From Acidobacteriota bacterium (GTDB taxonomy: Bacteria > Acidobacteriota > Thermoanaerobaculia > UBA5066): DNA of 64,000 nt. Shown piece after piece: positions 32,354 to 41,545 of this stretch (within the stretch, counting starts at the first letter, position 1; each line of letters starts with the position of its first letter). The stretch spans positions 1-64,000 of the forward strand of contig RHKY01000025.1 of the NCBI GenBank assembly GCA_008363385.1. The letters run 5' to 3'. The notes under the pieces were generated by a model that saw nothing but the letters and a program-made list of their open reading frames with translations, was not told the DNA's origin and did not search any database. Made by a program: the position numbers and the translations under genes.

Positions 32354-34719
32354 AGGGCGCGGTTGAAGAGGACGCGCCGGAAGTACGTCCGGGTCTCGAC
32401 GTAGCTGATCGAGCCGAGGAGCGCCTCGGCCGCCGAGCGGGCCTCGCCCCGCCAGAGGACCGTCTGGCCGGCGCCCGCGTTGTAGCCGGAGACGGCCGAC
32501 GGGGCGTCCCCCTCGAACCGGAGGAGGAGCGAGGCGAGCGTCGTGGCGCCGAGCCGGATCGACCGGGCGGGGTCGTAGAGGTCCGAGTAGGCGGGCGGCT
32601 CCTCGTTCAGCTGCCGCGCGGCGTCGCTGGCGGCGGGGAGCGTCAGCTGCATCAGGCCCCGCGCCGCGGCCGGGGAGACCGCCTCGCGGTCGAACCGGCT
32701 CTCCTGCCGCATGACGGCGTAGAGGAGGTCGGGGGGGACGCCCGTGTCGGCCGCCGCGGCCGAGACGAGGGCGTCGAAGGGGCGGGGCGAGAGGGCCCGC
32801 CGGACGGCCGGCGGGGCCAGCTCGACGAGGAAGTCGCGCGGCAGCCGGGCGGCGAGCGCCTCGGCGGCCTCCAGCGCGGCGGGGCCCGCGTCGGCCATCT
32901 CGGCCAGCCGGGACGCGATGACGCAGCCGTGGAGCGAGCGGAGGTTGCGGGCGTCGCGGACGATCGGCTCGGCGTCCTCGGGAAGCCCCATCCGGAGGAG
33001 CCGGCACGCGGCGGCGTCGCCGCAGAGGCCGGCCATCGCGTCCTCGGAGAGGTCGGGGACGAGGAGGACGTCGGCGTGGGGAGAGGAGGCCCGGTAGGCC
33101 GAAAGGAGCGCCTCCCGCCCGCGCGGGTCCCCCGCCGCGGCCGCGGGGAGGAGCGCCGCGCGCGCCCCGGCCAGCTTCCCCGCGCGGAGGAGCGCCTCGC
33201 CGTCCCGGAGGGCCCCGGAGAGGAACGCCTCGCGCGGGCGCTCCGGGAGGGCGAGGAAGCGCTCGCGCGAAAGCTCCGAGGCGGCCACGAGGTCCGGCCT
33301 CCCGAGGACCCTGGCGTAGGCCGAGAGCGCCGCCGGCACGTCCCCGCGCGCCTCGGCCACGCGCCCCTGCCAGAAGGGGAGCTCGCTCCGCCACGGCTCG
33401 GGGAGCCTCCGGGCCCGGGCGGCCGACTCCAGGCGCTGGAGCGCCCGGGCGGCGCCCCGGCCGTCGCCGGCCTCGGCGCGCCTCACGAGGAGGAGGAGCG
33501 TCCCCTCGACCCGCTCGCTCGCCGGCCCTTTGCCGAGGAGGAGCCTCTCGGCCGCGTCCAGCCGCCCGCGCCGGATCTCCAGGCGGGCCAGCTGGAGCGT
33601 GGCGAGCGAGGAGGGGCCGCGCCCCTCGCCCGCCACGCGCGAGAGCTCGCGGGCCGCCGCGTCGAGGTCTCCCAGCTTCTCCAGGACGAGGCCGAGGTTG
33701 AACCGGACGCGGGCGAGGAACCCGGCGGTCCCCGGCGCCGTGTCGGCCGGGCCTTTCCCCGGGGGCGCGGGCGCGGGCGCTTGGGCCAGGACCTCCCGGA
33801 ACCCCTCGGCGGCCTCGGCGAAGCGGCCGCGGGAGCCCAGCAGGCGCGCGTGGTCGAACCTCGCCCCGAGCGCTCCGGGCGTCCGCGGGTCGGGCCCGGC
33901 CCTCTGGACCGCCTCGCGCGAGAGCCGCTCGGCCAGCTCCAGGTCCCGCTGCGCGCGGGCCGTCTGAAGGAGGAGCGGCAGGAGGTCGTCGGGGACCTCG
34001 GCGGGCGTCCGGCCCTCGAGCTCGCGGGCCAGGAGGACGGCCGCGGCGTCGTCGCGGCGCGCCTCGGAGAGGAGGGACCGGCGGAGCGCGGCGGCCCCTC
34101 CCGCGTCCCCTTCGGCCTCGAGCGCCCCGGCCTGGAGGGCCGAAAGCCGCCGGCTCTCCCGCTGGGCGAGCGCCGGGCGCGCGGCGGCGAGGCGCGCGAG
34201 CGTCTCCGGGTGGAGGCGCAGCTCCAGAGCGTCCAGCGCGATCCTCACGGCCCTCCGGGCCACCGCCCCCTCGCGCCGCTGCAGGACGGGGAGGAGGAGG
34301 TCGAGGCCGGCCGGCGCCTCGCCGCGCGCGAAGCGCATCCGCGCGGCCAGGAGGCGGGCGGGGACCTCGAGGAGGTCCCGCGAGGCGACGAGCCTCTCCA
34401 GTCGCGGGAGGGCCTCGGCGTCGCGGCCCAGGCCCGAGAGCGCCCGGCAGGTCAGGTACTCCCACCCGCCGTCGAGGTACCGGGACGGGTACGCGCGCTG
34501 GAGCCTGACGAGGAGAGACAGGACCTCGGCCCAGCTCCCGCGCCGCGCGGCGGGGGCGAGGGAGGCCTCCAGGGACTCCGCGGAGGCCTCGGGCGGAGCC
34601 GGGGCCTCCGGGGCGGCGGGCGGCGCCGTCCCCGCCGGGACGGGGGGCTGCGGGGCGGCACCGAGCCAGGCCGGGACGAGCAGGACGGCGAGCGCCGCCG
34701 TCCTCAGCCGGGCGGCCAA
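32293..34719 (-). CDS. Soluble lytic murein transglycosylase with TPR-like superhelix
   Basis: 808-aa exported enzyme. A signal sequence (LRTAALAVLLVPAWLGAAP) and a Pro/Ala-rich linker precede a long alpha-superhelical region (about 60-630) as in Slt70. The C-terminal SLT domain has catalytic glutamate in AVMRQESRFD (near residue 673), ARGLMQLTLPAA, AVSGYNAGAG and YVETRTYFRRVL. It cleaves the MurNAc-GlcNAc bond of peptidoglycan, forming 1,6-anhydro ends. Its start overlaps the HIT gene by 16 bp. Its C-terminal residues are encoded opposite the SurA-like gene. Confidence 0.9.
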   Translation of the reverse strand: MAARLRTAALAVLLVPAWLGAAPQPPVPAGTAPPAAPEAPAPPEASAESLEASLAPAARRGSWAEVLSLLVRLQRAYPSRYLDGGWEYLTCRALSGLGRDAEALPRLERLVASRDLLEVPARLLAARMRFARGEAPAGLDLLLPVLQRREGAVARRAVRIALDALELRLHPETLARLAAARPALAQRESRRLSALQAGALEAEGDAGGAAALRRSLLSEARRDDAAAVLLARELEGRTPAEVPDDLLPLLLQTARAQRDLELAERLSREAVQRAGPDPRTPGALGARFDHARLLGSRGRFAEAAEGFREVLAQAPAPAPPGKGPADTAPGTAGFLARVRFNLGLVLEKLGDLDAAARELSRVAGEGRGPSSLATLQLARLEIRRGRLDAAERLLLGKGPASERVEGTLLLLVRRAEAGDGRGAARALQRLESAARARRLPEPWRSELPFWQGRVAEARGDVPAALSAYARVLGRPDLVAASELSRERFLALPERPREAFLSGALRDGEALLRAGKLAGARAALLPAAAAGDPRGREALLSAYRASSPHADVLLVPDLSEDAMAGLCGDAAACRLLRMGLPEDAEPIVRDARNLRSLHGCVIASRLAEMADAGPAALEAAEALAARLPRDFLVELAPPAVRRALSPRPFDALVSAAAADTGVPPDLLYAVMRQESRFDREAVSPAAARGLMQLTLPAASDAARQLNEEPPAYSDLYDPARSIRLGATTLASLLLRFEGDAPSAVSGYNAGAGQTVLWRGEARSAAEALLGSISYVETRTYFRRVLFNRALYRLSGEAPGASAASGRGLR

Positions 34720-35057
34720 CCGAACCGGCGCCCCGCCATCAGGTGGACGTGGAGGTGGAAGACGCTCTGCCCGGCGTCGGCCCCGTCGTTCGTGACGGTC
34801 CGGTAGCTCGCGATGTCCATCTCGCGCGCCAGGCGGGCCGCGGTGACGTAGAGGTGGCCGAGGAGCGGCTCGTCCCCGGTCCGGCTGTGCGACAGGCCGG
34901 GGAGGTGCTGGCGCGGGATGACGAGGATGTGCGTCGGGGACTTCGGCGCGACGTCGTGGAAGGCGACGACGAGGTCGTCCTCGTGGACGATCCTCGCCGG
35001 GACCTCCTTCCTCACGATCCGGCAGAAGACGCAGGAGGAGGTGTCGGCGGCGGTCAC
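34704..35057 (-). CDS. HIT-family nucleotide-binding hydrolase
   Basis: 117-aa histidine-triad protein: CVFCRIVRKEVPARIVHEDD, AFHDVAPKSPTHILVIPRQH, VTNDGADAGQSVFHLHVHLM (triad HxHxHxx) and a GRRFGWPPG end. HIT/HINT proteins hydrolyse AMP- or ADP-linked substrates. CVFC plus a distal His may bind zinc. The GTG at 35057 lies 6 nt downstream of GATAAT (35064-35069), the same arrangement as the RelE toxin, with no Shine-Dalgarno. Confidence 0.92.
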   Translation of the reverse strand: MTAADTSSCVFCRIVRKEVPARIVHEDDLVVAFHDVAPKSPTHILVIPRQHLPGLSHSRTGDEPLLGHLYVTAARLAREMDIASYRTVTNDGADAGQSVFHLHVHLMAGRRFGWPPG

Positions 35058-35064
35058 GCGCGGA

Positions 35065-36351
35065 TTATCCGGGAAGGCGCGTGACCTTCGCCCCGAGCGC
35101 CGAGAGCTTCTCCTCCATCCGGGCGTAGCCGCGGTCGAGGTGGTAGATCCTCCTCACGAGCGTCTCCCCCTCGGCGACGAGGCCGGCCAGGACGAGGGCG
35201 GCCGAGGCCCTCAGGTCCGAGGCGGTGACCGGCGCCCCCTGCAGCCGCGCGGGGCCCTTCACGACCGCGCTGCGCCCCTCGACGGCCACGTCGGCCCCGA
35301 GGCGGGCCAGCTCCACGGCGTGGAGGAAGCGGTTCTCGAAGATCGTCTCGGCGATCCGCGAGGTGCCGCGCGCCTGCGTCATCAGCGCCATGGCCTGCGC
35401 CTGCAGGTCCGTCGGGAAGCCGGGGAAGGGGGCCGTCGTCACGTCCACGGAGCGGAGCTCGCCCGACGGGACGGTGGAGAGGCCGGTCGCGGCCGGCTCC
35501 ACGGCGGTGCCCGCGGCGCGCAGGAAGGAGAGGAAGGCGGCGAGGTGCTCGGGCCGCGCGTTCTCGACGGTGACGGCCCCGCGCGTGATCGCGCCGGCCG
35601 CCAGGTAGGTCCCCGCCTCGATCCGGTCGGGAACGACGGCGTGCCCCCGCTCGCGCGTCCCGCGGAGCGACTCGACGCCGGTGACGACGACCTCGGGCGT
35701 CCCGTCCCCGGTGACCGAGGCGCCCATCGACCGGAGCAGGTCGGCCAGGTCGACGACCTCGGGCTCGCAGGCGGCGTTCTCGATCCTCGTGACGCCGCGG
35801 GCCAGCGCGGCGGCGAGCATCACGTTCTCCGTCCCGGTGACGGTGGGGATCGGGAAGCGGATCTCGGCCCCCCGGAGCCTGCCGCCCAGCGAGCCGACGC
35901 GGGAGACGTGGGCGTGGATGTACCCCTTCTCCACCGCCACGCGCGCCCCCATCTCCTCGAGCGCCTTGACGTGGAGGTCGACGGGGCGGACGCCGATGGC
36001 GCAGCCCCCCGGGAGCGAGACCCAGGCCTCGCCGAAGCGCGACAGGAGCGGCCCCAGGACGAGGATCGAGGCCCGCATCGTCCGGACGAGGTCGTACGGG
36101 GCCTCGGTGGACGCGAGCGAGCCCGCGGTGAGCGTCACCGGCCCCGGCGCCTCGCCCTCGACGAGGACCCCCATCCCCGACAGGAGCTTCTTCATCGTCC
36201 GGACGTCGGCGACCGGCGGGAGGTCGAGGAGCGTCACCGGCTCGGGCGTGAGGAGGGCGGCGGCGATGCAGGGGAGGGCGGCGTTCTTGGCCCCGCCGAC
36301 CCGGACGGAGCCGGAGAGCCGGGCGGGCCCCTGGATGAGGAAGGCGTCCAA
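35065..36351 (-). CDS. murA: UDP-N-acetylglucosamine 1-carboxyvinyltransferase
   Basis: 428-aa EPSP-synthase-fold enzyme that transfers enolpyruvyl from PEP to UDP-GlcNAc, the first committed step of peptidoglycan synthesis. Diagnostic parts: GGAKNAALP near residue 20, MRASILVLGPLLSRFG, the catalytic loop LPGGCAIGVRPVDLH with Cys at about 116 (fosfomycin-sensitive type), TVTGTENVMLAA, PFPGFPTDLQAQ and GYARMEEKLSALGA. A TTG start is used, 9 nt after TAGACT (36361-36366). It follows prmC closely, as in many bacteria. Confidence 0.95.
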   Translation of the reverse strand: MDAFLIQGPARLSGSVRVGGAKNAALPCIAAALLTPEPVTLLDLPPVADVRTMKKLLSGMGVLVEGEAPGPVTLTAGSLASTEAPYDLVRTMRASILVLGPLLSRFGEAWVSLPGGCAIGVRPVDLHVKALEEMGARVAVEKGYIHAHVSRVGSLGGRLRGAEIRFPIPTVTGTENVMLAAALARGVTRIENAACEPEVVDLADLLRSMGASVTGDGTPEVVVTGVESLRGTRERGHAVVPDRIEAGTYLAAGAITRGAVTVENARPEHLAAFLSFLRAAGTAVEPAATGLSTVPSGELRSVDVTTAPFPGFPTDLQAQAMALMTQARGTSRIAETIFENRFLHAVELARLGADVAVEGRSAVVKGPARLQGAPVTASDLRASAALVLAGLVAEGETLVRRIYHLDRGYARMEEKLSALGAKVTRLPG

Positions 36352-36363
36352 GGCGCGCGAAGT

Positions 36364-37218
36364 CTACCGCCGCGCCGTGCCGACGCGGGGGATCCCGGCC
36401 GTGTCGAGGCGGATCCCCTCGAGCCTGAGGGCCGAGCCGTCCACCGCCTCGCTCGCCCCGCGGGCCTGCCCGTAGCCGATCTCGAAGACGAAGGGGGCGC
36501 CCGGGGCCATGAGGGGAGGCAGGACGCGGACGAGGTGCCGGAGCGGGTCGAGCCCGTCGTCGCCCCCCCAGAGCGCGAGCCCCGGCTCGTGGTCGGAGAC
36601 GGTCTTCTCGACGTGCGGGGCGTCGGCCAGGGGGACGTACGGCGGGTTGGCGACGACGAGCTCGAAGGGGCGCCCGCGCGAGGCCGACAGGGCCGAGACC
36701 CAGTCGGAGGCCGCCGGGAGGACCCGGTCGAGGACGCCGTGGAGGCGCGCGTTCTCGCGCGTCAGGGCGAGCGCGGCGGCCGACCGGTCGAGGGCGACCA
36801 CGCGCGCCGGCGGCCGCTCGAGGGCGAGCGTCACGGCCAGGATCCCGCTCCCGGTCCCGGCGTCCAGGACCCAGCTCGCTCCGGGGGCGGCCTCGCGCGC
36901 CGCCTCGACGATCCCCTCGGTCTCGTGGCGGGGGATCAGCGCCCTCGGGTCGACGCGGAAGGTCCGGCCCAGGAACTCCCACTCGCCGAGGAGGTACTGG
37001 AGCGGCTCCCCGGCCTGGCGGCGGGCGACGAGGGCGTCGAACCGGGCCACCTCCTGGGCGGGGGCCGGCTCGAGCCTGCGGGCCTGGAACCAGGAGCGCG
37101 GCCGGCCAGTGGCCCGCGCGAGGAGCTCCTCGGCCTCGAAGGAGGGGTGGAGGGGCGGAGGGAGCCTTCGTCGGGCCTCGGCGAGCGCCTCGGCCCAGGT
37201 GGGGTCCCGGCGGGTCAC
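36364..37218 (-). CDS. prmC: Release-factor glutamine methyltransferase
   Basis: 284-aa class I methyltransferase that N5-methylates the GGQ glutamine of RF1/RF2. It has the N-terminal helical domain with GEPLQYLLGEWEFLGRTFRV and RALIPRHETE, SAM-binding VLDAGTGSGILAVTLA and the catalytic NPPY (about residue 190), ending with FEIGYGQA. Its usual partner prfA is not adjacent here; it lies 9.3 kb away with rpmE. GTG start at 37218. Confidence 0.94.
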   Translation of the reverse strand: MTRRDPTWAEALAEARRRLPPPLHPSFEAEELLARATGRPRSWFQARRLEPAPAQEVARFDALVARRQAGEPLQYLLGEWEFLGRTFRVDPRALIPRHETEGIVEAAREAAPGASWVLDAGTGSGILAVTLALERPPARVVALDRSAAALALTRENARLHGVLDRVLPAASDWVSALSASRGRPFELVVANPPYVPLADAPHVEKTVSDHEPGLALWGGDDGLDPLRHLVRVLPPLMAPGAPFVFEIGYGQARGASEAVDGSALRLEGIRLDTAGIPRVGTARR

Positions 37219-37269
37219 GAGGCGATGTTGCCACCCCCGGGCGGCGTCGCGTGGCTAAGATGCCGTGGC

Positions 37270-38625
37270 GTGGCGCGGCAGAGCTTCCTGACGGCGGCGG
37301 CGGCGGTCCTTTCGGCGCTGGCCTTCGCGCTGCTCCTCGTGGCGCCCGGGATCGAGGTCGCGGGGGTCGACGTGGAGGCCGTCGCCGCCGGCGCGGCCGC
37401 GGTCCTCCTCGTGGCCGCGCTGGTCCTGGGGCGGGAGGAGCGGGCGCGGGCGGGGCTCCCCGCGATCGAGGGGCTGGCCCTCGTCTCCCTCGACGCCGCC
37501 GGCAGGGTGGACGCGTGGAACCCGGCCGCCTCGCGCCTCTTCGGGCTGGACCGGACGGCGGCGCGCGGGACGGACGCCGGAGCGCTCTTCGCCCCCGAGG
37601 AGCTCTCCGGGCTCAGGGCCGAGCTGGCCTCGGTCTCCGAGAGCGGGCGGGCGGTCCCGCCCCGCGGGCGGCGCTTCCGCTCCGCCGCGGGCGAGACGTT
37701 CGAGGGGGTGGGGCTCCTGGCGCGCGGTCGCGGAGGCGAGGTCCTCCTCGTGGCGCTCGACGCGCGAGCGCCCGGCCCGGACGGGCGGTGCGTCGACCTC
37801 CTGGAGAACGCCCCGGCGGGGCTCCTCCACGTCGGGCGCGACGGGCGGATCGGCTCGGTCTCGCCGGAGCTGGCCCGCTGGGCCGGGAGGAGGCGGGAGC
37901 TCCTCCCGGGGCTCCCGGTCGCGGAGGCGGGCCTCCTGCCGCGGGGCCTGGCCGAGCGGCTCGGAGCGCTGGCCACGGGCGAAGGCCCGGAGCCCCCAGC
38001 GGAGGAGGAGGCGGTGGAGCTCCCCGGCCCGTCCGGGGCCACGCTTCCCGTCGTGGCGGTGGCCCGGAGGAGGGCGGGCGGCGGGGCCGACGTCGCGCTC
38101 CTCTCGGCACCCGGCCGGCGCCGCCTGGTGGCGGAGCTGGACGCCGCGAAGAAGGCCGTGACGGCGGCTCGGGAGGCGGCCGCCGAGACGATCGAGCGGA
38201 CGTCTCGCGACGTCCGCGGCCACGTGGCGGAGACCGTCGCGGCGGCCGGGCGGCCGAGGGTCCTCCTCGTCGAGGACGACGACGAGAACCGGTCCCTCAT
38301 CTCGCACATGCTCAGGAGCCGCGGCGCCGACGTGGTCGCCTTCCCGACGGGGGGCGAGGCGATCGAGGCGGCGAGCCGGTCGCGGTTCGACATCGGCCTC
38401 CTGGACCTCGGGATCCCGGACATGGACGGTTACGAGGTCTTCCGGCGCCTCCGGGCGCTCCCGGGCGGGGAGGACCTCCCGCTCGTGGCGGTGACGGCCT
38501 TCACGAGCGACTTCGACAAGGAGCGGGCGCAGCTGGAGGGGTTCAACGAGTTCGTCCCCAAGCCCGTGACGCTCTCGGCGGTCGACGCGCTCCTGCGCCG
38601 CTTCGTCCCGCGGTCGCGCGGCTGA
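37270..38625 (+). CDS. Membrane-anchored PAS and receiver-domain signalling protein
   Basis: 451-aa protein. Two N-terminal TM helices (about 5-60) are followed by a PAS domain (LVSLDAAGRVDAWNPAASRL), then a second PAS-like segment around 170-250. A short coiled coil (LDAAKKAVTAAREAAAETIE) leads to a C-terminal receiver domain with acidic pocket EDDDEN, phospho-Asp in IGLLDLGIPDMDG and KP switch lysine in EFVPKPVT. No kinase domain or output domain is present, so it probably takes part in a phosphorelay with another kinase. The GTG start lies 8 nt after TAAGAT (37256-37261). It is divergent from prmC. Confidence 0.78.
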   Translation: MARQSFLTAAAAVLSALAFALLLVAPGIEVAGVDVEAVAAGAAAVLLVAALVLGREERARAGLPAIEGLALVSLDAAGRVDAWNPAASRLFGLDRTAARGTDAGALFAPEELSGLRAELASVSESGRAVPPRGRRFRSAAGETFEGVGLLARGRGGEVLLVALDARAPGPDGRCVDLLENAPAGLLHVGRDGRIGSVSPELARWAGRRRELLPGLPVAEAGLLPRGLAERLGALATGEGPEPPAEEEAVELPGPSGATLPVVAVARRRAGGGADVALLSAPGRRRLVAELDAAKKAVTAAREAAAETIERTSRDVRGHVAETVAAAGRPRVLLVEDDDENRSLISHMLRSRGADVVAFPTGGEAIEAASRSRFDIGLLDLGIPDMDGYEVFRRLRALPGGEDLPLVAVTAFTSDFDKERAQLEGFNEFVPKPVTLSAVDALLRRFVPRSRG

Positions 38626-38634
38626 GGCGCGCGG

Positions 38635-39060
38635 CTACGGCGCCTTCGGGAAGACGTAGAGCATCAGGTAGATCACGACCCCCGTGACCGAGACGTACAG
38701 CCAGACGGGGAGCGTGACCCGGGCCAGCTTGCGGTGCGTCTCGAAGCGTCCCCGGAGGGCGAGGACGAAGGCGCCCACGGCCATCGGCGCGGCGACCGCG
38801 GCCAGGACCGTGTGCGTCAGGAGGATCCCGAGGTAGACGGCCCGCACGGCCCCGGTGCCCTGGTAGCGGACCGACCCCACCTGGGCGTGGTAGACGAGGT
38901 ACGACGTCAGGAAGAGGGCCGACGTCGCGACGGCCGCCGTCATGACGCGCCGGTGCGCCTGCCGCTTCCCCGACCGGATCAGCCGCCAGCCGGCGAGGAG
39001 GAGGACGGCGCTCGCCCCGTTCAGGAGCGCGTTCAGCGTCGGGAGGTCCCGGACGGTCAC
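38635..39060 (-). CDS. DUF420 membrane protein (cytochrome-oxidase-associated)
   Basis: 141-aa protein with four TM helices of the DUF420/YozB family: LPTLNALLNGASAVLLLAGW, TSYLVYHAQVGSVRYQG and KLARVTLPVWLYVSVTGVVI. Histidines lie in HRRVM, YHAQ, LTHTV and THRKL. Family members are encoded near haem-copper oxidase and SCO genes and are thought to help oxidase assembly. The GTG start overlaps the SCO stop (GTGA). Confidence 0.87.
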   Translation of the reverse strand: MTVRDLPTLNALLNGASAVLLLAGWRLIRSGKRQAHRRVMTAAVATSALFLTSYLVYHAQVGSVRYQGTGAVRAVYLGILLTHTVLAAVAAPMAVGAFVLALRGRFETHRKLARVTLPVWLYVSVTGVVIYLMLYVFPKAP

Positions 39061-39749
39061 CGGGCCGTCCCCCCTCCGCCGGAGAGGACCCGCGCGTCGA
39101 AGGCGAGCCGCTTCATCGCCGCCGGGTCGCCGCTGTCGTAGTACCCGCGGATCTCCCCGGCGCCGTCCACGAGGACGAAGCGGGGCGAGTGGAGGATCGG
39201 CATCTCGCTCCCCGGCTCGGCGTCCTCCACGGGCAGCTTGAACCCGTCGCGGGAGAGGGTCCGGATCGCGGCCTCCTCGCCGCGCAGGAAGCTCCAGCGG
39301 GCGGGGTCGGCCCCGTGCTCCTTGGCGTACGCCGCGAGGACCTCGACCGTGTCGCGCGCCGGGTCGACGGAGAACGAGACGAATCGGACCGAGGGGAGGT
39401 CCGACAGCTCGGCGTTCAGCTCCTTCATCCGCTGCGTCATCGCCGGGCAGATCGAGGGGCAGCTCGTGAAGACGAAGTCGGCGACCCAGACCTTGCCCCG
39501 GAGGTCGCCCAGCCCCACGCCGGTCCCCTGCTCGGAGACGAGGTCGAAGGGCGGGACCGCGCCCAGGCGCGGCAGCTCCTCGGCCACGGGCCGGGAGCGC
39601 TCGAAGGCCTCCTGCATCGACCGCCAGAGGAGGACGGTCCCGGCGAGGACGACCGCCAGGCAGGCGGCGAGGATCGCGGGGCCGACCGGGAAGCGGCGGG
39701 GGCGGCGGGCGGGGAGGGGAGGGGGCGGAGGGAGTGCGGAGTCGCTCAT
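39057..39749 (-). CDS. SCO1/SenC-family copper chaperone
   Basis: 230-aa protein with one N-terminal TM anchor (VGPAILAACLAVVLAGTVLL) and a thioredoxin-like domain. The copper-binding site is CPSICP (CxxxC) in VFTSCPSICPAMTQRM, with a distal His in ILHSPRFVLVDGAG. SCO proteins deliver copper to the Cu-A site of cytochrome c oxidase. Its ATG overlaps the permease stop upstream. Oxidase subunit genes themselves are absent from the window. Confidence 0.92.
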   Translation of the reverse strand: MSDSALPPPPPLPARRPRRFPVGPAILAACLAVVLAGTVLLWRSMQEAFERSRPVAEELPRLGAVPPFDLVSEQGTGVGLGDLRGKVWVADFVFTSCPSICPAMTQRMKELNAELSDLPSVRFVSFSVDPARDTVEVLAAYAKEHGADPARWSFLRGEEAAIRTLSRDGFKLPVEDAEPGSEMPILHSPRFVLVDGAGEIRGYYDSGDPAAMKRLAFDARVLSGGGGTAR

Positions 39750-40567
39750 CGCGGTACGGCGGCTCGCTCCCGGCCGGAGGTTCGGTCCCGGCCGGGGCCG
39801 GGGCCCGACGGGAAGCGGGACACCACGAACGAGGATAGCGCCGCCGTCGCCAGGGCGAAGCCGGCGGTCACGAAGAGCGAGAGGGCGAAGGAGGGGAGGC
39901 CCGCCGCCGACGCCGGGTCCAGGGCGCGCCTCAGGGCCGCGACGCCGTACGTCAGCGGGTTGGCCGCCATCACGGCCCGAAGCCACGCCGGCGCTCCGTC
40001 GAGGGGGAAGAAGGCGCCCGACAGGAGCCACATCGGGACGAGGAAGAGGTTCATGACCGAGTGGAACCCCTGCGTGGAGTCGAGCGACCAGGCGATGGCG
40101 AAGCCGAGGCCGGTCAGCGCGAGCGAGAGGAGCGTCAGGACCCCCGCGGCCAGGGCGAGGTCCGCGGGGCGGAGGGGGACGCCGAGGAAGGGGACGAGGG
40201 TGAAGAGGAGGAGCCCCTGGGCGAGGGCCAGGAACGTCCCGCCGGCCACCTTGCCGAAGACCAGGGAGGAGGCCGGGAGCGGCGAGGCGAGGACCCCCTG
40301 CAGGAACCCCTCGCGCCGGTCCTCGATGACGGAGATCGTCGAGAAGATCGCGGCGAACAGGACGACGAGGACGACCGTCCCCGGGAAGAAGTAGGCGAGG
40401 AAGCTCGACCCGGCCCCGGCCGCGGGGCCGAGCGAGAGCGAGCGCCCGAACCCCGAGCCGATGACGAGCCAGGCCAGGAGCGGCGGCGCCACGGCGCCGA
40501 CGACCCGGCTCGGCTGGCGGAGGAAGCGGACCACCTCCCGCCGCGCGAGCGCCAGCGCGCCTCTCAC
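39746..40567 (-). CDS. ABC-2 type permease near haem/oxidase assembly genes
   Basis: 273-aa six-TM permease of the ABC-2 family: ALARREVVRFLRQPSRVVGA at the N-terminus, the cytoplasmic EDRREGFLQGVLASPLPASS signature, MWLLSGAFFPLDGAPAWLRA and ANPLTYGVAALRRAL. It pairs with the ATPase encoded upstream (4-bp overlap) and is followed by SCO and DUF420 genes, as in many oxidase-assembly clusters. The substrate is unknown. Confidence 0.87.
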   Translation of the reverse strand: MRGALALARREVVRFLRQPSRVVGAVAPPLLAWLVIGSGFGRSLSLGPAAGAGSSFLAYFFPGTVVLVVLFAAIFSTISVIEDRREGFLQGVLASPLPASSLVFGKVAGGTFLALAQGLLLFTLVPFLGVPLRPADLALAAGVLTLLSLALTGLGFAIAWSLDSTQGFHSVMNLFLVPMWLLSGAFFPLDGAPAWLRAVMAANPLTYGVAALRRALDPASAAGLPSFALSLFVTAGFALATAALSSFVVSRFPSGPGPGRDRTSGRERAAVPR

Positions 40568-41526
40568 GCCGCCTCCTCGTCGAACGCGTGCCCGGTGCAG
40601 TCGACGAAGACGTCCTCGAGCGAGGGGGCCGAGAGCGTCACCGACGCGAAGCGCCCCGGGAACGCCTGGACGAGCGGCGGCACGAAGGCGTGCCCGTCCG
40701 GCCGCTCGACGCGGACGGTGGCGCCGAGCGGCGAGACGGCCCCGGCCGAGTCGCCGAAGCGGGCCACGACCTCCCGCGCGAGCGCGGCGGCCTCCTCGGG
40801 GCCGCCGGTCGCCACGGTGACGACGTCCCCCCCGACGGCCGCCTTCAGGTCGGCCGGCGCACCGGTGGCCACCAGGCGGCCGCGGTCCAGGATCCCGATC
40901 CGGTCGGCGGCGTCGGCCTCCTCGAAGAGGTGCGTCGTCAGGAGGACCGTCGTCCCGTTCTCCCGGACGAGGTCGGAGAGGAGCCGCCTCAGCTCGCGCC
41001 GGGCCAGCGGGTCGAGCCCTGTCGACGGCTCGTCGAGGAGGAGGACCGGCGGCCGGGGCAGGAGCGCCTTGGCGATCTCCACGCGGCGGGCCAGGCCGCC
41101 CGAGAGCGTGGCGACCCTCTCGCCGGCCCTCTCGAGGAGGCCGAGGCGGGAGAGGAGCCCCTCGCCCCGCTCCCGCGAGAGCGAGCGCGGCATCCCGAAG
41201 AGGGCGCCCTGGAAATCGAGGTTCTCGCGGACGGTCAGCGACCGGTCGAGCGCGGGGGACTGGAAGACGACGCCCAGGAGGCGCCGCACCTCCCGGCGGT
41301 CGCGTCCGGGGTCGAGGCCCAGGACGCGGAAGGCGCCGGAGCTGGGAGGGAGGAGGGTCGCCAGGATCCGGAAGAGGGTCGTCTTCCCCCCGCCGTTGGG
41401 GCCGAGGAGGGCGAAGACCTCGCCCGGCCCGACCGCGAAGTCGACGGACTGCAGCGCCAGCCGCTCGCCGAACCGGCGGGAGAGGTCCTCGACGACGACC
41501 GCGGGTGAGGTCGAAGGGTCCGCCAC
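40564..41526 (-). CDS. ABC transporter ATPase paired with the oxidase-cluster permease
   Basis: 320-aa ATPase: Walker A LLGPNGGGKTTLFRIL, Q-loop VVFQSPALD, signature LSGGLARRVEIAKALL, Walker B LLLDEPSTGLD, H-loop LTTHLFEEAD, and a C-terminal ~90-residue domain. GNGGGKT-type P-loops (Gly in place of Ala) are common in this subgroup. GTG start at 41526 with a GAGGAG about 6 nt upstream, 19 nt after the ctaA-ctaB stop. It forms one transcription unit with permease, SCO and DUF420. Confidence 0.88.
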   Translation of the reverse strand: MADPSTSPAVVVEDLSRRFGERLALQSVDFAVGPGEVFALLGPNGGGKTTLFRILATLLPPSSGAFRVLGLDPGRDRREVRRLLGVVFQSPALDRSLTVRENLDFQGALFGMPRSLSRERGEGLLSRLGLLERAGERVATLSGGLARRVEIAKALLPRPPVLLLDEPSTGLDPLARRELRRLLSDLVRENGTTVLLTTHLFEEADAADRIGILDRGRLVATGAPADLKAAVGGDVVTVATGGPEEAAALAREVVARFGDSAGAVSPLGATVRVERPDGHAFVPPLVQAFPGRFASVTLSAPSLEDVFVDCTGHAFDEEAA

Positions 41527-41545
41527 GTGGGCTCCTCGGCGGAGA